64,000 bases of DNA, taken from positions 62,001 through 126,000 of the forward strand of contig SWBL01000003.1 in the NCBI GenBank assembly GCA_024195585.1, in the 5' to 3' direction. Both the position numbers and the translations under genes were made by a program. Below are positions 21,502 through 32,097 of this stretch, piece after piece. The notes under the pieces are model-generated. The model worked only from the letters and a program-made list of their open reading frames with translations. It made no database searches and was not told the origin of the DNA. Numbering within the stretch: the stretch's first letter is position 1; each line of letters begins with the position of its first letter. This DNA is from Aureobasidium sp. EXF-3400 (taxonomy: Eukaryota; Ascomycota; Dothideomycetes; Dothideales; Saccotheciaceae).

Positions 21502-22693
21502 TCTGAGAAAAGGTGAGGCGTATACAGGATGGACAAGTTGTTGACTTCTATATACAGATATGCCGTGGTTGAGAGTCGGCCTCGAGGGGATGAGGCTTGA
21601 TATAGTTTGTCGAGAAACGAAGAAAACAAAATCGATCTAGGGATGAGCAGAAATTTGGAGGGCACGATGCCCAGGTCATATATACAAACGCTTTGTCTAA
21701 ATAGATCCAACAGCAATCGGGGACGGTGTTTTTCTGACTAGGCTTGTGCCGGTTTTAGATCTGTGATTGGCTCCAATCTTCCGGAAGGCGGACCATGCTC
21801 TACCCAGACCAATGAGACTGTCCTATATTGCCAGGCGGTCAGGTATATTGTCAGAGCGTCGCCTAGAACTTCTCCCACGAGATGACGCGTGGGGCGTAAT
21901 TCGGAGGCTTGAAGCTCCTTCCCTGCCGAAACTCTCGACAGTAAAACGACAACACCTCCTTACTCAGCTCGGATTTTGATAAAGCGCTCCCAGATCCCGA
22001 CTGACTCATCATACAACTATGGATCGTGGAACATGTAGACATCCGAGCCCTTGTATTCTCCTTGGACTCGAATCACCTCATCGTCGAACGACTCGGTCGC
22101 GGAACGACATGCCCGACACGATTGCGATATCCTTTCGATCGCTTTCGCAAGTCATCCTACGCGACAAGACATTGGCAAAGGTTTTGATCTCTAATTGAGC
22201 ATCCATACCACCGAAAAGTCTGACGAGAGCTATTATCTTACTGAACATTTGCTGTAACTTCTTTTGAGTCATTTTCGTCTGTCAGGGAATTCATCAAGGT
22301 ACATAAACACGATTCGTTGTTGCCTTATGGCCTGACGGCAATCGGAATATCTGGTCTTCAACACCGTTTGACAGGCATCAATGCGATGTCGATCACTGCA
22401 CCAGAACAAAATTATGGAAATGTTTCCAGAATCATACCCCGGAATGTGTCAAAGTGCTGCCTAAGCAACCCTGCAGGAACGGAAGACGGACGAATTGCAC
22501 CTCCGGCTCCGGCTCCGAGACAGGTTCATACACCGGTCCACCTTGAAAACTCGACTTTATGTCAGCATCAAGTGATCATTCTCAGTAAGACTAATCACAG
22601 GATCAAGTTATTTCACGAAGTCACTTTCTGGCGATTTATATGACCTGGTATCTCCTTTGTATCTAGCTCTCACCTTCATTCTCATCAACAACA
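21502..22693. promoter_or_regulatory. 1.2-kb shared upstream region of ABC pump and SDR
   Basis: The two flanking genes diverge, so this gap must contain both promoters. It holds TATATA-type sequences near 21546 and 21678 on the pump side, a perfect palindrome TTCCGGAA at 21779-21786 followed by GGCGGA, and a short GGCTCC/GGCTCCG run near 22503. CCGG-containing palindromes are typical zinc-cluster regulator sites, but assignment to a regulator is inference. No gene is seen. Confidence 0.4.
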
Positions 22694-23734
22694 ATGCCTT
22701 CATACCATTTTGACACACTGAAAAACATACCGGACCTGTCCGGAAAGGTCATCCTCATCACAGGAGGTGCGTGTTAACTTGACAAACCAATTAATAGTTT
22801 CGCTGACAATGTGTTAGGCACATCCGGCGTAGGAACGGAGACAGTCAAACAACTCGCAGTCCACAGCCCAAGCAAAATATTCTTCACAGGGCGCAATGAA
22901 AAGGCCGCCAATACTCTGATCGAATCGATGAAACTTCTCAATCCACAAGTGCAAGTCCGATTCATCCCTTGCGACCTTTCGGATCTTAGTTCCGTTCGTC
23001 AAGCGAGCAACAGAATTGCAGCAAAAGTAGCTCGTATCGACTTGTTCTTCTGCAATGCTGGAGTCATGGCAATGCCGGCTGGTCTAAGCAAAGATGGTTA
23101 TGAACAGCAGTTTGCGACAAACCATCTCGGTCATGCTCTTCTAATCGACCTTTTGATGCCGATCCTGCAGGACACCGCATCGCTGCCAGGCTCAGATGTC
23201 CGTATCATTATCACAACTTCACAAGCTGCTATGACGCCGTTAGTACCAAAACGCGGTATCGAGTTTGGTTCTCTCAAGACACAACAGAAGATGTTTTCAG
23301 GTCGATGGCGTCGCTATGCGCAGTCCAAATTGGCGAACATGTTGTATGCTAGAGCATTGAACCGGCAGTACCCCTGTATTACCACACTATCCGTCCATCC
23401 AGGAATTGGTTATACGGGGCTCCAGGATGATTTCCCTCTGTTCGATCGATTCATCATGTGGGTCACCACCATAGGCAAGCGAAGCCCAGTGGATAGACTT
23501 GCCTGGAATGGCCTTTGGGCTGCTACCGCTCCGAAAGGGAAACTCGAGGCTCAAGTACAGGGAGGCGAGTACTACGAGCCCATCGGCGTCAAACCAAAGC
23601 CGACAAGCTATAGTAACAGTACTGCTTTGGAGAACGAACTTTGGGATTGGACACAAGAGGAGTTGGGACTATGGGAATCGAGGGCAGGAGTGAAGGTGAG
23701 AGGATCAACATCTTTCTCTTCGCAATACTCATGA
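22694..23734 (+). CDS. short-chain dehydrogenase/reductase
   Basis: Exon 1 (22694-22766) and exon 2 (22818-23734) join across a 51-nt intron (GTGCGT...TTAG) into 329 residues. The join completes the NAD(P)-binding glycine motif TGGTSGVG at residues 23-30 (classical TGxxxGxG). CNAGV follows near residue 102 and the catalytic YAQSK (YxxxK) with an upstream Ser/Thr (ITTSQAAM). This layout is of the classical SDR type close to retinol dehydrogenase/WW-oxidoreductase-like fungal enzymes, so it reduces or oxidises a small carbonyl or alcohol. The substrate is unknown. Its position between an efflux pump and polyketide-synthase relics suggests a former tailoring enzyme. Confidence 0.9.
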
Positions 23735-24417
23735 AGTTTCTGTTATGTATAATGTACTTACGAAGCAACGAATTATCAGTCAACTTTTTTATCTGCGTTC
23801 TTTGGACCTACAACAGTGATCAATCGTATTACAACTGCATCATCTGGATACTCGGAGGAAACGACATTGCGACCACATATGAGGCACAGAGGGTTCAGTC
23901 AAGATCTTGTTGACTCTCAGCGCCTGTATCATCCTTTACCGCAGGTTCAGGTAAATTCCTATGAAGCTATTTTTGGCAAATCCAAAGAGTTTCTAGCCCG
24001 ATCTCAATGAAAGCTTGTTCACAGCGGACGTTTGTAGACACTACGCATCGATCTACATTCCTAGCATACATAGCTCTACTAACTGATGTTCCGGATTGTT
24101 CATCACGCTCCACCCATCTTCGGCCCAGCGGGCCATGACGGCTGAGTATCAAGAACAAATTTGAGCCGCGTAACCAGTCAATTTCTTTTTCGCATGATCA
24201 CAGAAGACTATCGTTTCGTCACAGATTGAAGATCGAATATCTCGGATGCTCACCGTTCGTGTTGTGGTGTTTTAGGTATGCTGTAAGTAAGTGCCAGGGT
24301 TGTCCTGTATACACGAATAATCGGAAGTGGAAGCTGCATTTTGCCGACCGCCGGCGATTCGCGAAAGCCAAAACTCTCTCGTCCTCCACCATTTACGAGC
24401 CAGATCAAGCACGCCTC
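23735..24417. other. intergenic
   Basis: Lies between the SDR stop and the reductase relic. Short frames here have no recognisable domain. I looked for further relics of the decayed metabolite genes and saw none that I can support. Confidence 0.4.
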
Positions 24418-24657
24418 TTACTCCTTCGCAACAGTTGTAAAGACCAGCTTCTCTGCTCTGATTTCTTTGCGACGCAAAATTTCGACACCGTCAATGACCG
24501 CCTCCAAACCTCCGTCGCTGATTCTCGCAGGATGAGTCTTGATTAGGCCATCAGCAAGCAGCTTCTCAATGGAGCTGAAGAACGGAATCGCGGACTCTGA
24601 CAAGTCTGGATCTGCTTCGCTGGTGAATGGCGCAGTGACATACAAGCTCTTCTGCGA
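24418..24657 (-). pseudogene. C-terminal relic of a medium-chain dehydrogenase/enoyl reductase
   Basis: About 79 codons remain open on the minus strand between an in-frame TAG (24658-24660) and the TAA at 24418. The text resembles the end of MDR-superfamily reductases: FFSSIEKLLADGLIKTHP, then GGLEAVIDGVEILRRKEI and the closing EKLVFTTVAKE. This is the helix-turn-strand finish seen in quinone/enoyl reductases and ToxD-like fungal enzymes. The cofactor-binding and catalytic parts are gone. The break sits directly against the start of the polyketide-synthase relic on the other strand, so both genes lost their 5' halves at the same place. Confidence 0.6.
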
Positions 24658-25275
24658 CTATACTATGACTCTATCTCGATTGTTCCGAAGTTGCAAGACG
24701 TTGGCCAACACAACTTCACAGCCAAGCATGCTCCTCTAATTCTAACCGAGCTTGATGAGCCTTTGTTCGAGTCATTCAGCGAAGAGAAGTACCAGGCTAT
24801 GCAGTTCGTCCTCGATGAAGCTCGCAACGTGCTATGGACCGTGCAGGGATCTAAGACCCAGACTACCGAGGAAGCCGTGCAGAAAGTCCTCCTTGACCGC
24901 TTCATCTCTGGTAAGTGCACTATGCTACATGTCGACGAAGTCGAGAGCAGAGTCACACCCGAGACTGGCTTCACCGAACCATGTATTGATTCCCTGGTTG
25001 CTGTCGAGATTCGCAGTTGGTTCCAGAGCGGGTTGCATTTCGACATGCTGGTGTTGAAGATCCTTAGCGGTGCTAGTATCGAGAAGATGGTGGAGGACGC
25101 TTTCGAAAGGCTTTCACCTGAGTTGACTCCTGAGTTCAAAAGAGAGGGCAAGGTGGTGGACGTAGAGGCAGTAAAAGAGAAGGTGGCTCCCAGTGAAGAG
25201 AGCTATAAGAGCGAGACGCTGTTAGCGTCCATGGATGTGTCAGACAACTCGAGCAGTGATGAAGAAGGAGCCTGA
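24601..25275 (+). pseudogene. C-terminal relic of a highly reducing polyketide synthase
   Basis: The frame is open from a stop at 24598 to TGA at 25273-25275 and has no proper start. The first part (PLILTELDEPLFESFSEEKY, then VLWTVQG) resembles the linker before the enoyl-reductase domain in highly reducing PKSs. It passes directly into an acyl-carrier domain with the phosphopantetheine-site motif DSLVAVEIRSWF and DMLVLKILSGASIEKMVEDA, followed by a Ser/Glu-rich tail. The expected enoyl-reductase and ketoreductase domains (about 700-800 residues) are absent between these two parts. The Asp-Ser pair needed for pantetheine attachment is intact. With no ketosynthase or acyltransferase this cannot be a working PKS. 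Confidence 0.7.
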
Positions 25276-25862
25276 TCTTTGGTCTAACATCTGTTCAAGT
25301 GTTTGAGGTATCATGCCGAATTTCATTTTTGATTGAACATCTGTGCATCTTCGTTGCTCTCAGTGATTTGGTGAGGTTTATGCTCCTGCACTTGACGATT
25401 CCTGCATTGGCACACTCAGACATTGCTCGAGCATCGAGGTTCAGAATATGTCTTTGCACGTGAAAGAGTCGAGGGCTGCGTCCGAGTTCCGAGGAAGTAA
25501 GAAACGGGTCCAGCCCGATGACGAGATGTGACGAAACGTGTCAGAAAAAGGAGTCGCGTGGAGGTCGCGTGCGGGGAAAGCTTTGGTGTTTTCTACTGCA
25601 GGCGACCACCTGCCTCTTGCGTGTGACCAAGGTGCAGGACAAAGGCATGATTGGTGGTCGGCAAGGGATGAAGAAGTCAAAACTTGGCTGCTGTCCTTGC
25701 CTGCAGGCTCAGCTTCACTGCATGCATGCAATTTTCCCCCGACAATTGCACCGACAGTCTGGATAGGGAAGGAGCCTCACTTCGGGAAGGTGCATACAGA
25801 CAGTAATATACAAGATGCTCGGATCGCCAGTTTCGCAGATTGTGCTCAATCAACCCTGCGAC
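25276..25862. other. intergenic, promoter side of glucoamylase
   Basis: No gene is supported. It holds the palindromic run TGCATGCATGCA near 25719 and inverted CGG/CCG triplets (CCGAGTTCCG near 25468), which could be zinc-cluster regulator half-sites. No site of exact AmyR form was found by eye. An in-frame ATG at 25815 lies inside this stretch. Confidence 0.35.
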
Positions 25863-27894
25863 ATGTTGCTCAAAAACATCGCGACACCACTAGGTGGCCT
25901 GTTGGCCTTCTGTCCTTCTTCATCATTCGCTCAAAACACTCCTTGTCAGACCACCACTGCACAAGCATCAGTACCGACCAGCTCCAATGTCGCCCTGCAT
26001 TCCTACTCGTACTGCGGCGGTAACCTGGACGTCTCCGTCTACATCGCCAATGTCAATTACAACAAAGTTGTCACTCTGTACTACACGGATAGCCAAGGTG
26101 TCTCTACACCGTTGACATCACTCGCACTCGGCTACAACTCCAGCATCGCAAACACCAACTATGAGTTCTGGAGTGCAAGCACACCGGTCTACCTGGATGG
26201 TATTACTGAGCTGCTCAACCTGACTTACGTGGCGAAGGACATTGGTCAGACCTACGTGCAACAATTGCAGCTTCCCGTCAAAGCTAGCGGCAATGCCCCT
26301 CCTTCTCCTGCAGCTATTCCAGCCCCATACGCAACTCCAAACGGATTCTCCGACGACATCACTTCCTGGTTGGCTCCCAAGAACGGCTCGCAAGCCGATT
26401 TCTCCAAGACGCGCATGTTCCTGAATATTAATCCCGACATTGATGGTGCTGCCAAGGGTACTGTGGTTGCTGCTCGATCGGGACCCTCGTACGATCAAAA
26501 GCTTCCGGATTACGAGTACGATTGGGTTCGTGATTCGTCGCTGACCATGGACGTTGTCCGATCGCTTTATGCTGCATCTACGGTTGACAAGTTTACCCGC
26601 AAATACAAAGATGCCATGTTCCACTACGCCGAAGGCAGAGCTGTTGAACAGAACGACCCATCGCTCACCTTTGCTGGTCTTGGAGAGCCCAAGTTCTACC
26701 TCAATAACACCGCCTTCACTGGTCCTTGGGGCCGCCCTCAGAATGATGGACCTGCGACTGCGGCGATCACGCTCATGGACTTTGCCAGTGAATACATGAA
26801 GAAAGGCGGAAGCTTGTCCTCGGTTCGAGATCGCATCTGGAACTCAACAGCCAATCCTCTGAAAGCACCAGTCTTGAAGGACTTGCTGTTTGTGGCCAGC
26901 AATTGGAGCTCGCCCAGCTTTGACTTGTGGGAAGAGGAGGAAAGTACACATTTCTATACTCGTCTTGTCCAAAGACGTGCTCTGGTCACGGGTGCCAAAT
27001 TTGCAACCATGTTGGGTGATTCAGCGACCAGTAACACATTGTCCTCGGCAGCCACTCAGCTCACTGCGACGCTCGACCAGTTCTGGAGCCCGAACAGAAA
27101 GCTGATCCTCTACGAATACGGCCCTGTATTGGCTGGCAAGAACTCATTCATAGATATTGCAGTCATCCTTGGTGTCATTCACGGATATGCGGGCGACGGC
27201 GTATACTCTTACACCAACGACAGAGTCCTCGCTTCGGCTCTGAAGATTTCAACTAGCTTCCTGGATGTCTATCCGATCGCCAAGACAGTCCAAGATTCGG
27301 TGGGTCTTCCTATCGGAATCCCCATTGGGTAAGACATCCACAGCCGATCTTCTGGTTACGTTCGCTGACATAGTTCGCAGTCGTTACCCTGAGGATGTTT
27401 ACAACGGTGTAGGTACCTCACCAAACGGGGGGTAAGTCAGATCTCAAATTGATCTAGATGGCATCTACTTACATCAAAACAGCAATCCATGGTACTTGAC
27501 TACTGCCACCATGGCCCAATATCTCTATTCGGTCGCATCAGAGTACCAGAACGCGGGTAGCCTGACAGTCAACAATGTTACTGCACCGTTCTTCGCCTAT
27601 TACGCTCCAAAAGCTGGCCTGAAGTCCAAGACCTACTCATCGAACACGAAAGAATTTGCCTCGGTGATTGCTAGTCTGAAGGGCTGGGGTGATGCTTATA
27701 TCCGTCGCATCAAGTATCACACACCAGCTGGCGGAAACCTGGCCGAGGAGTTCAACCGCAATGATGGCCACGCACAAGGAGCGTACGATTTGACCTGGAG
27801 TTATGCTTCGCTTCTTACCGCTGCTTTCGCTCGTGCCTCATTGTCGGGCGATGGAAGTTACGTCCAGAAGATTGCAGCTCTGGCATATGAATAG
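25863..27894 (+). CDS. secreted glucoamylase, CBM21 + GH15
   Basis: Releases glucose from starch ends outside the cell. Exons 25863-27328, 27381-27431 and 27483-27894 join across introns of 52 and 51 nt into 642 residues. I chose ATG 25863 because it gives a signal peptide (MLLKNIATPLGGLLAFCP); ATG 25815 adds 16 residues in frame. Residues about 30-135 form a CBM21 starch-binding domain (SYSYCGGNLDVSVYI, VTLYYTDSQG, YEFWSAS). The GH15 domain follows with WVRDSSLTMDVV, the general-acid region DLWEEEESTHFY near residue 356 and the base region NLAEEFNRND near residue 592, then DLTWSYASLLTA. An N-terminal CBM21 is the Rhizopus/Lipomyces arrangement; many Aspergillus-type enzymes carry a C-terminal CBM20 instead. 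Confidence 0.95.
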
Positions 27895-28001
27895 CCTACT
27901 TGTGTCGCGAAGGTTGCACGGACATGGGAGTATAGCATTTGCAGCATTACTGATCATTGACTGTGCTTGGGGGCTAGATTCTAAGACTGATAGCATCATC
28001 C

Positions 28002-29193
28002 CTAGACAAATACCCTCAAGAATTCACCTAGCATCATCATTGCCATTGCTTGTCCGTATGGCATGCTGGTGATTGGAATATCTTTGTAGTGCTGAAGATC
28101 ACTTCCCATACCAGTGCCAAAGCTGGTGTTTTGCAGTTCTCCGTCTTCGCTAATGCTACCGATCACAGCCTTAACAGCTTTGTGGGCGACTGCCGCGTAC
28201 TCTTTGCCGATGTAGCGCTTCCGTACAGCTTTCAGCATACCATAGGCGAAGCCAGCTGTTGCAGAAGCTTCTTCATAGCTGCCCTCGCTCGTGGGAATAT
28301 CGAGCAATGTGCGCCACATACCGTTCTCGCCTTGTAGCTTTGCAAGAGCTTTGCATTGAGCCTCCAGAGTATCGATCAGGTGGGTTCTTAACGCATCGTC
28401 CTTTGGCAAATTCAACAGCTCGATAAAATCCGGGATAACGATAGTGACCCAGCTGTTTCCTCTTGCCCATCTGGCTTCCGCAAAGTTGTGTCCTACACCG
28501 CCTGGACTGGTCTCGTCGAACTTCCATCCGTGGAAGAACAGTCCGGTCTTTGTGTCGAATAAGTACTTGATATGCAGCATAAACTGACGCTTTGCTTCTT
28601 CAACATAATGAGGGCGGTTCAAAAGCAGACCAATCTTTGCGAGAGGCATAACAGTCATCATCAGAGTATCATCCCAGAGCTCGTAGTGATTTTCGCTCGC
28701 ATATGTGATATGTTGGAATCCGCCGTAAGGTGTGCGAGGTAAGTTATACATTGCCCACTCTGCCCAAGAATCTAGCCAGGCTTCGTGTGTAGTATCGCGA
28801 CTCTTTTCGTATAGGTATGCTAGGGTCAGGAATGGAGACATGGTGTTGATGTTTTTGGTTGTTCCTTCGGCGAGGCGACCTTGGAACCATTGTTGGATCG
28901 TTGATAGGGCGGTGGTCGAGCCGGTCAATGCGTGGTATTGGTATAGGCCGTAGAGACCGATGCCATGGGTCCATTCCCAGTCATTCCATCCTGGGTCATG
29001 TCAACATTCTTCCTAGAAGCGGGTGAGGTGTGTGGAATGGCTCACCTTTTGTATCAATGATGCGGCCGTCGTCGAGTTTGAGCAGGAAACGTCCAGTTGT
29101 GTCTTTGATGTTGACGAGATTGTGAATCAAGAGCTCGATATAGCGGTGAATGTCGGTGGCTTCATAGCCGTGAAGACGCAGAGTGGTAGGCAT
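28002..29193 (-). CDS. GH105 unsaturated rhamnogalacturonyl hydrolase
   Basis: Removes the 4,5-unsaturated galacturonyl residue left on rhamnogalacturonan oligosaccharides by lyases. Exons (minus) 29193-29046 and 28990-28002 join across a 55-nt intron into 378 residues, the size of bacterial YteR (about 373). The join makes a continuous GWNDWEWTHGIGLYG. Other family features are NHYELWDDTLMMTVMPLAKI, GLFFHGWKFDET (the region of the catalytic Asp in YteR), ARWARGNSWVT and the (alpha/alpha)6-barrel helices up to the C-terminus. There is no signal peptide, so it is probably cytosolic. It diverges from the MFS gene at 29857 and sits near a PL4 lyase whose products are its substrates. It converges with the glucoamylase gene. 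Confidence 0.93.
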
Positions 29194-29856
29194 GATAAAA
29201 GTTCCCTTCTAATATATTCCCAATTCCTCTATAAAAGACACAATGCAACAACAAAACAAGATGCGAAAAATATAAGTGCCTTTGGCTAGAGTATCAATGT
29301 TTATTGGCATAGTATCTCGCGATAGCTATCCCCTCACCTGCTTGTCGATCTCTTGATATCATTGCCCCGAGTCCCGAAAAGGCCGATCTGCCAAGCTGGA
29401 GCATCACGACGTGACATGCAGTCAATTTAACCAGAACCCCCACACTATAACTATCCACCAATTGAGTCACAGTCCGCCGAACTCATCGCGGAGTGTCTTC
29501 CCCGAGCTCGTATTTGGTTTGTCTGACTCGCTAACCTTTGCTCCTCCCCCCTCGCCCGTTGCGATGGCGTCCCCGGTGGCGCTCATTTATTGCCTGGAGG
29601 AGTGTGGAGGTTACCCCATGGGACACTGGCTGTACCCAGGGCTCGGATGAAGAGACCTATGAACGTTGCATTACAAGCATCTTGAGCTTGATAATCCGTC
29701 TTGGCCATGGGACAATGAGCACCGAGTGAGCATGCAAGCATAGATAAAGGATGGTGCGAGTATATCGCATGTCCGTTCGTTCCTGCCCAGCGAACTCTGC
29801 CTTGATATCTTTCACATCTTGGCTCAGTCTTACTTGCTGCCGATTTTGAAGCAGTC
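29194..29856. promoter_or_regulatory. shared divergent promoter, GH105 and MFS transporter
   Basis: This 663-bp gap separates two genes that point away from each other, so both promoters lie here. TATAAAAG occurs at 29230-29237 on the plus strand, too far from the MFS start to be its core TATA. A C/T-rich run precedes 29560. A common regulator for the two genes is an inference from layout only. Confidence 0.4.
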
Positions 29857-31537
29857 ATGTTGAATATCAACACCACCACAGCTCCAATGGAGAAGGACGA
29901 TCTCGTTCGCCTTGAGACAGTCATGTCTAACGAGGAGAACCTCAAGGGCGACCACATGAACTACGAGCGTGTGGACAAGGAGCTTGCGAAGTACACGAAT
30001 AGCGAACGCATTGTGATCTCTGAAGCAGACGATAAGCGTCTCAAGAAGATGATTGACCGTCGCGTCTTGGTCATCATGATCTTGACTTACTTCCTCCAAG
30101 CGCTCGATAAGGGGACCATGAGTTTTACCAGCATTATGGGTATCAGAGATGATCTAGGATTGCTCGGTGACAAGGTATGTGTCCATCATACACTGGTCTC
30201 AAAGACCATCTGCTGACCAGAAATAGTTTTCCTGGTTGACAACCTGTATCTACATTGCCGTGTTGTTCGTCGAGTATCCTACCAATTGGATCATTCAGCG
30301 CGTACCCGTTGCCAAATATCTCTCTGCCAACATCATTCTTTGGGGTGTCGTCCTCGCACTCCACGCTACAGCGACAAATTTCACCACTCTCGTTGTCTGC
30401 CGCACATTCTTGGGTATCTTCGAAGCCGTCTGCCAGCCTGCTTTCTTGATCATGTCTTCCTTGTGGTACAAGAGAGACGAACAGGCTCAGACAGTAACAT
30501 ACTGGTATGTGATGAACGGTGCTCAGCAGATCGTGGGTGGTCTGCTGGCTTACTGCTTCTCGCTGCTTGGCAACGACAGAGTCATCAAGTCGTATCAAGC
30601 CATCTTCATCACCTATGGATCTGCCTCTGTGCTTTGGGGTGTCTTTGTGCTCTTCTGGTTACCCGATTCACCCATGCGTGCCAAGTGCTTCTCTGAAGAA
30701 GACAAGGTAGGAGATGCTCATCGCGATTTTCTTCTAGTATGCAGCAAAGCTAACCTTTCCTCACAGAAACTCATGGTCGAAAGAGTCCGCTCCAACCAAA
30801 CCGGTATTCAGAACAAGAAGTTCCGCCCCGAGCAAGTCAAGGAAGCTCTCACAGATCCTCAACTCTACTGCTACATGTTAATCCAAATCTGCACCACACT
30901 ACCCACCAGCGGCCTCGGCGCATTCGCCAACATAATCGTCAAAGGTTTCAAGTTCACCACTCTCCAAACCCAACTCCTAGCCATGGTACTCGGCGCCTAC
31001 ATCGTCATCGTATTGCTTTCCTCCACCTGGATCGTCAAGAAAACAGGCCAAAACCTCCTCGTCATGGGCGCTTTTGTGATTCCTTCTTTTGCAGGAACCA
31101 TTGTTCTCATGACGGTCAGAAACACCAACACTGCCACTCAAGCCGGCCTGCTCTTTTCCTATTACATCGTGCTTTCCTTCTGGGCAGCCCAGACCCTAGC
31201 CATGTCAATGCTTTCCCGCAACGTAGGCGGTCAGACCAAGAAATCCATCGTCGTAGCGGCAAATTTTGCCGCCTGGGCTGCTGGAAACGCTATCGGTCCT
31301 CAGGTGTTTTTGGCTTATGATGCTCCTAGGTACTTTATTGCTTTTGCGACACATATGGGATGCTATGTTCTGCTGGTTATTGTGATTATCTTCTTGAGGT
31401 GGTGGTTGAAGAGGTGTAATGATAAGAAAGATGCTCTTGCCGCTGCTGGTGTTGGAGAAGCTGCTGATGAGGCTTACACGCATGCGTTTGATGATTTGAC
31501 GGATAGGGAGAATCCTAACTTTAGATATGTTTACTAG
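29857..31537 (+). CDS. MFS transporter, Dal5-like anion:cation symporter family
   Basis: Exons 29857-30174, 30227-30706 and 30767-31537 give 522 residues. The second intron (60 nt, GTAGGA...CACAG) is a multiple of three without a stop, so an unspliced reading also stays open. Removing it restores EEDK-KLMVERVRSNQTG, a hallmark of the family. The first membrane segments carry LDKGTMSFTSIMGIRDDLGL and FVEYPTNWIIQRVP, typical of Dal5/Tna1-type carriers for organic anions, vitamins or sugar acids. Twelve hydrophobic segments can be counted, with a cytosolic N-terminus. Between GH105 and PL4 genes it is well placed to import rhamnogalacturonan fragments or galacturonate, but the substrate is inference. 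Confidence 0.92.
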
Positions 31538-32097
31538 AGCCTGGATAGTGGTTATGGTCGGGATTACGGGTGTGATTCAATCAAGGGCAAACATCTTTGA
31601 ACTTTCACATTTGGTTTCCTATCATGTGCTTAAATTGCCGAAGATTAATCTTCATATTTTGATATCACTTGTGTCTTTACTATGCCCTGTATACACGTTA
31701 GGGCTATGTTGATGCCATTCTGCAGAATAGCTCTTGGGTGCATGCCAAGTCTGGGGGGTGATCCTTCGGACGATCTTCTCGGTTGAATCGACATAGGATC
31801 TTCAGACACTGTGAGGATACGAGATGCAACGGGGCTATGCAACATGTATCTCGGTGTAGCAATAGGCCGAACCCTGTGGAACGAGCTGATATGCAAGATC
31901 CATGATACCACGAGGATGAAGATATTTTGCGGAGAAATTGCTCGGGGTATCTCATGGATGGGGGTGAGAAGATGGGGTAAAGATGTGGGTGAAGTCGATC
32001 ATTCGGGTTCCAACAGCAGATATTGAAATAAAAGGGTGATGCGAGGAAGGGTATTGGTATGTAGTAGTCTTCAGACAGCTTTCCGCGATACCCAAAG
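31538..32097. other. intergenic
   Basis: 3' flank of the MFS gene and promoter of the PL4 lyase, both on the plus strand. A long minus-strand frame crosses it into the lyase exon, but it has no domain and is rejected as a shadow. No gene is supported. Confidence 0.4.

Noticed and set aside
24226..24546. 106-codon frame left of the PKS relic
   Set aside because: It runs opposite the MDR relic, which has clear family text. This frame has none.
30707..30766. 20-residue insert in the MFS transporter
   Set aside because: It has a donor, an acceptor and a length divisible by three. Removing it restores a family-typical sequence, so it is an intron.
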